From JANPIX01 sp031425195 (GTDB lineage Bacteria; Pseudomonadota; Alphaproteobacteria; Rhodobacterales; Rhodobacteraceae): a DNA stretch of 64,000 bases. Of the stretch, positions 62,086 through 64,000 are shown one piece after another. The notes beneath the pieces are model-generated. The model ran no database searches. It worked only from the letters and a program-made list of their open reading frames with translations, and was not told the origin of the DNA. The DNA lies in assembly GCA_031425195.1 (NCBI GenBank), contig JANPIX010000024.1, forward strand, positions 62,001-126,000. The letters are read 5' to 3'. The translations under genes were made by a program, and so were the position numbers. How positions within the stretch are numbered: position 1 is the stretch's first letter; each line of letters begins with the position of its first letter.

Positions 62086-64000
62086 ATGACGAGCATTTGG
62101 TTCGGCGCGGGTGCCGCGCTTTTGGCAGGAATTGGCATCGCCAACGCGGAAATCAATACGCGGCCCGATCCCGCCCCCGCCGCAGGTCTGGCCCAGCGGT
62201 TGCAGGCCCTCGGCGCTGGCCCCTGTGAACAGGGGGCGCTGACATGCCTGACGCTGCAGGTGCCGCGCGACCATCGGCAGAACAACAGTGACGCCAATCT
62301 GCCGATCACCTTTGCCGTCAACTTTGCGACGGAACCCAGCAAGGGCGTGTTGTTCTACGCCGTGGGCGGGCCGGGTGCCAGCGGGCTGAGCGTTGCGGAC
62401 GATTATCTGACCGCCTTCGCGCCGGAATTTGTGGCGCAGATGGATTTCGTCTTTTTCGATCAGCGGGGCATCGGGCCTGAACACGGCATTTCCTGCGCTG
62501 AACCGTTGGGGGTATTCGATTCTGCCGCCCTGACCCTTGACGAAGGCGAAGCTGCACTGGCCGCCGCACAGGGCTTCGTAAAGGACTGTCTTGCCGAACT
62601 GGAAGACCCTGCGCTGCTATCCGTTGTTGATACGGAACAGGCCATCCATGATCTTGAACAGTTCCGGCAGGCCATCGGCGGGCCGAAGGTGTGGATCTAT
62701 GGCGAAAGCTATGGCACGCAGGTTGCCCAGCAATATGCCACGGCCTTTCCGTCTGCGGTGTCGGGCGTAATTCTGGATGGGGTTGTCGACCTGAGTCTGG
62801 GCTTTCGCGGATACTATGAAAGCTACAACCGCGCGTCTGAACGCATTCTGGCCCGTGTGCTTGCCGCCTGTGCGACGGCGGCGGGCTGCGCGGACGACAT
62901 GCAGGGCGGTGCGGAAGCGGCCTATGACAATCTGGCCACAACGCTTTGGAAGGGGCCGGTGACGGTTCAGTTTCAACTGGCTGATGGGACGACAGAACCG
63001 CGTTTGATGACGGCGGATCTTCTGGAAACGAACGCGTTCTATGCGCTGTACGGCCCGGACGGCCGCGCCGCGTTTCTGCGCACCCTGGCTGCGGCGCAGC
63101 GGGGCGATCTGGTGCCGATGCTCCGGCTTGGTTATTCCAACCTGTACATCGACCCGGAAACTGCACTGGGCATGGCGGACCCGGGATGGTTCGGGGCCGC
63201 CTACTATGCGATCACCTGCGCCGATTATGCCGAAGGCAAGGCGCCGGACCCGCAGGCCATTCTGGCCGACGCGCGTGACTATGCCAAGGGAAAGCCCCGC
63301 CTGTTGCGGTCGTATTTTGCGGAGCGGCTGGTCTGTGCCTATTGGCCCCAGCGCGGCACGGCAGAGCGGCCAGCGCCTTTTTCCGGGGGGGATTACCCGA
63401 CCCTTGTCCTTAATTCCGATACTGACCCGATCACCCCAGTGACGATGAGCTATTCCGTGATGGACAATGTCAGGAACGGCTATCTGACCGTGATGCAAGG
63501 CGGGCCGCATGTGATCTGGGGCCGGGGGCTTGGCTGCCCTGATCAGACGGTTTCGCGGCTTGTCCTGAACGGTGTGCTGCCATCGCCATCGCAGGTTTGC
63601 GAACAGTCTTTCCTTGATCCTTATGTTCCGCTTACCCTGACTGACAGTTCAGCCATGACAAACGCGTTTGATGTGGCGCGCGCGGTGGACATTGAATTGG
63701 GGCAGTATCCCGAACTGGCGGCATGGAACTTTGGTCAGGCGGTATCCGTGGGCTGCGATCATGGGGGAACGGCCACCATCAGCGATGGTGACGGAAACAC
63801 AGTCTATGATTTCGCCGACTGCGCATTGTGGCCCGGTCTTGCGATCGACGGGTCGGGTCTGCGCGTGGACAACGGCACGCCCAGCGATGGGCTGACCCTT
63901 GACCTGATGATCAGCGGCGCACATTCGGGGCAGATCGGATATCGCCACGACACGTTTGAAGAAACGTGGGAGATCAGCGGAATCTATGACGGCACGGACA
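62086..64000 (+). CDS. Exported alpha/beta-hydrolase, tripeptidyl aminopeptidase (TAP)-like, partial
   Basis: Frame is open from ATG 62086 to the window end (638 codons, no stop seen). N-terminal signal peptide (MTSIWFGAGAALLAGIGIANA). Catalytic triad: Ser208 (YGESYGTQ), Asp447 (SDTDPITP), His475 (GPHVIWG). PGASGLS and FDQRGIG are oxyanion-type motifs. A further 160 residues after His475 look beta-rich, an added C-terminal domain. Predicted periplasmic peptidase or esterase. Confidence 0.85.
   Translation, partial: MTSIWFGAGAALLAGIGIANAEINTRPDPAPAAGLAQRLQALGAGPCEQGALTCLTLQVPRDHRQNNSDANLPITFAVNFATEPSKGVLFYAVGGPGASGLSVADDYLTAFAPEFVAQMDFVFFDQRGIGPEHGISCAEPLGVFDSAALTLDEGEAALAAAQGFVKDCLAELEDPALLSVVDTEQAIHDLEQFRQAIGGPKVWIYGESYGTQVAQQYATAFPSAVSGVILDGVVDLSLGFRGYYESYNRASERILARVLAACATAAGCADDMQGGAEAAYDNLATTLWKGPVTVQFQLADGTTEPRLMTADLLETNAFYALYGPDGRAAFLRTLAAAQRGDLVPMLRLGYSNLYIDPETALGMADPGWFGAAYYAITCADYAEGKAPDPQAILADARDYAKGKPRLLRSYFAERLVCAYWPQRGTAERPAPFSGGDYPTLVLNSDTDPITPVTMSYSVMDNVRNGYLTVMQGGPHVIWGRGLGCPDQTVSRLVLNGVLPSPSQVCEQSFLDPYVPLTLTDSSAMTNAFDVARAVDIELGQYPELAAWNFGQAVSVGCDHGGTATISDGDGNTVYDFADCALWPGLAIDGSGLRVDNGTPSDGLTLDLMISGAHSGQIGYRHDTFEETWEISGIYDGTD

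Noticed and set aside
1..64000. CRISPR arrays, insertion sequences, prophage or integrase genes
   Set aside because: No regularly spaced repeats, transposase or integrase frames, or att-like repeats around the tRNA were seen.

Overview
This window looks like chromosomal DNA of an alphaproteobacterium of the Rhodobacteraceae (Roseobacter/Rhodobacter group). The evidence is the moderately high G+C codon usage, the regB / senC-regA-hvrA redox locus next to ahcY as in Rhodobacter capsulatus, the HvrA-type H-NS protein, the hemD-mitofilin-HemY trio, the alphaproteobacterial AddAB pair, and an origin-proximal gene order like that of Caulobacter. No insertion sequence, prophage, integrase or CRISPR array was seen. 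Almost everything is intact core or niche-metabolism DNA.

Layout. (1) 1-2749, minus strand: dnaQ-coaE-aroE-maf, a tightly overlapping operon. (2) 2750-3143: a 394-base AT-richer gap with DnaA-box-like sequences, the best candidate for the chromosomal origin. (3) 3144-10520, plus strand: hemJ, rho, mnmE, mnmG, rsmG, parA, parB. Two parS-like palindromes lie inside coding sequence, at the start of mnmG and in codons 6-11 of rsmG. (4) 10541-13397, minus: rph-rdgB-ridA-hemW. (5) 13548-15176, plus: hrcA-grpE. (6) 15186-18515, minus: mutS and an exported MsrA. (7) 18705-25448: a sugar or sugar-acid uptake and oxidation cassette (RspB-like zinc dehydrogenase, RbsA/RbsC/RbsB-type ABC transporter, double winged-helix FCD regulator, short UxaB-like reductase). 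(8) 25834-31772, plus: urtABCDE urea transporter. (9) 31773-40200, minus: tsaE-amgK-murU-like-addB-addA. (10) 40241-47269: a PAS-only membrane protein, regB, senC-regA, hvrA, an HD hydrolase and ahcY. (11) 47244-50621: alpha/beta hydrolase, DUF2853, Fsr-like MFS pump and EVE protein. (12) 50621-56371: tsaD-gpsA-yciI-EVE operon diverging from hemD-mitofilin-hemY. (13) 56414-62004, plus: tRNA-Thr(CGU), SMP-30 lactonase, 6-phosphogluconate dehydrogenase, glycerate 2-kinase, a class IV aminotransferase and a sulfotransferase-like protein. (14) 62086 to the end: an exported TAP-type serine hydrolase cut by the window edge.

How the parts work together. The first 10 kb is the replication and segregation centre: genes on both sides are transcribed away from the candidate origin, and ParA, ParB and parS sit together. 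The urt operon points to scavenging of urea nitrogen. The reg locus links the quinone/redox state to global energy metabolism.

The least understood parts are the aminotransferase/sulfotransferase-like gene pair (60383-62004), the output-less PAS protein beside regB, the double-wHTH regulator, and several RNA hairpins, notably one that buries the ribosome binding site of the MFS gene. All functional calls come from reading the sequence and recalled family knowledge; no database search was run.
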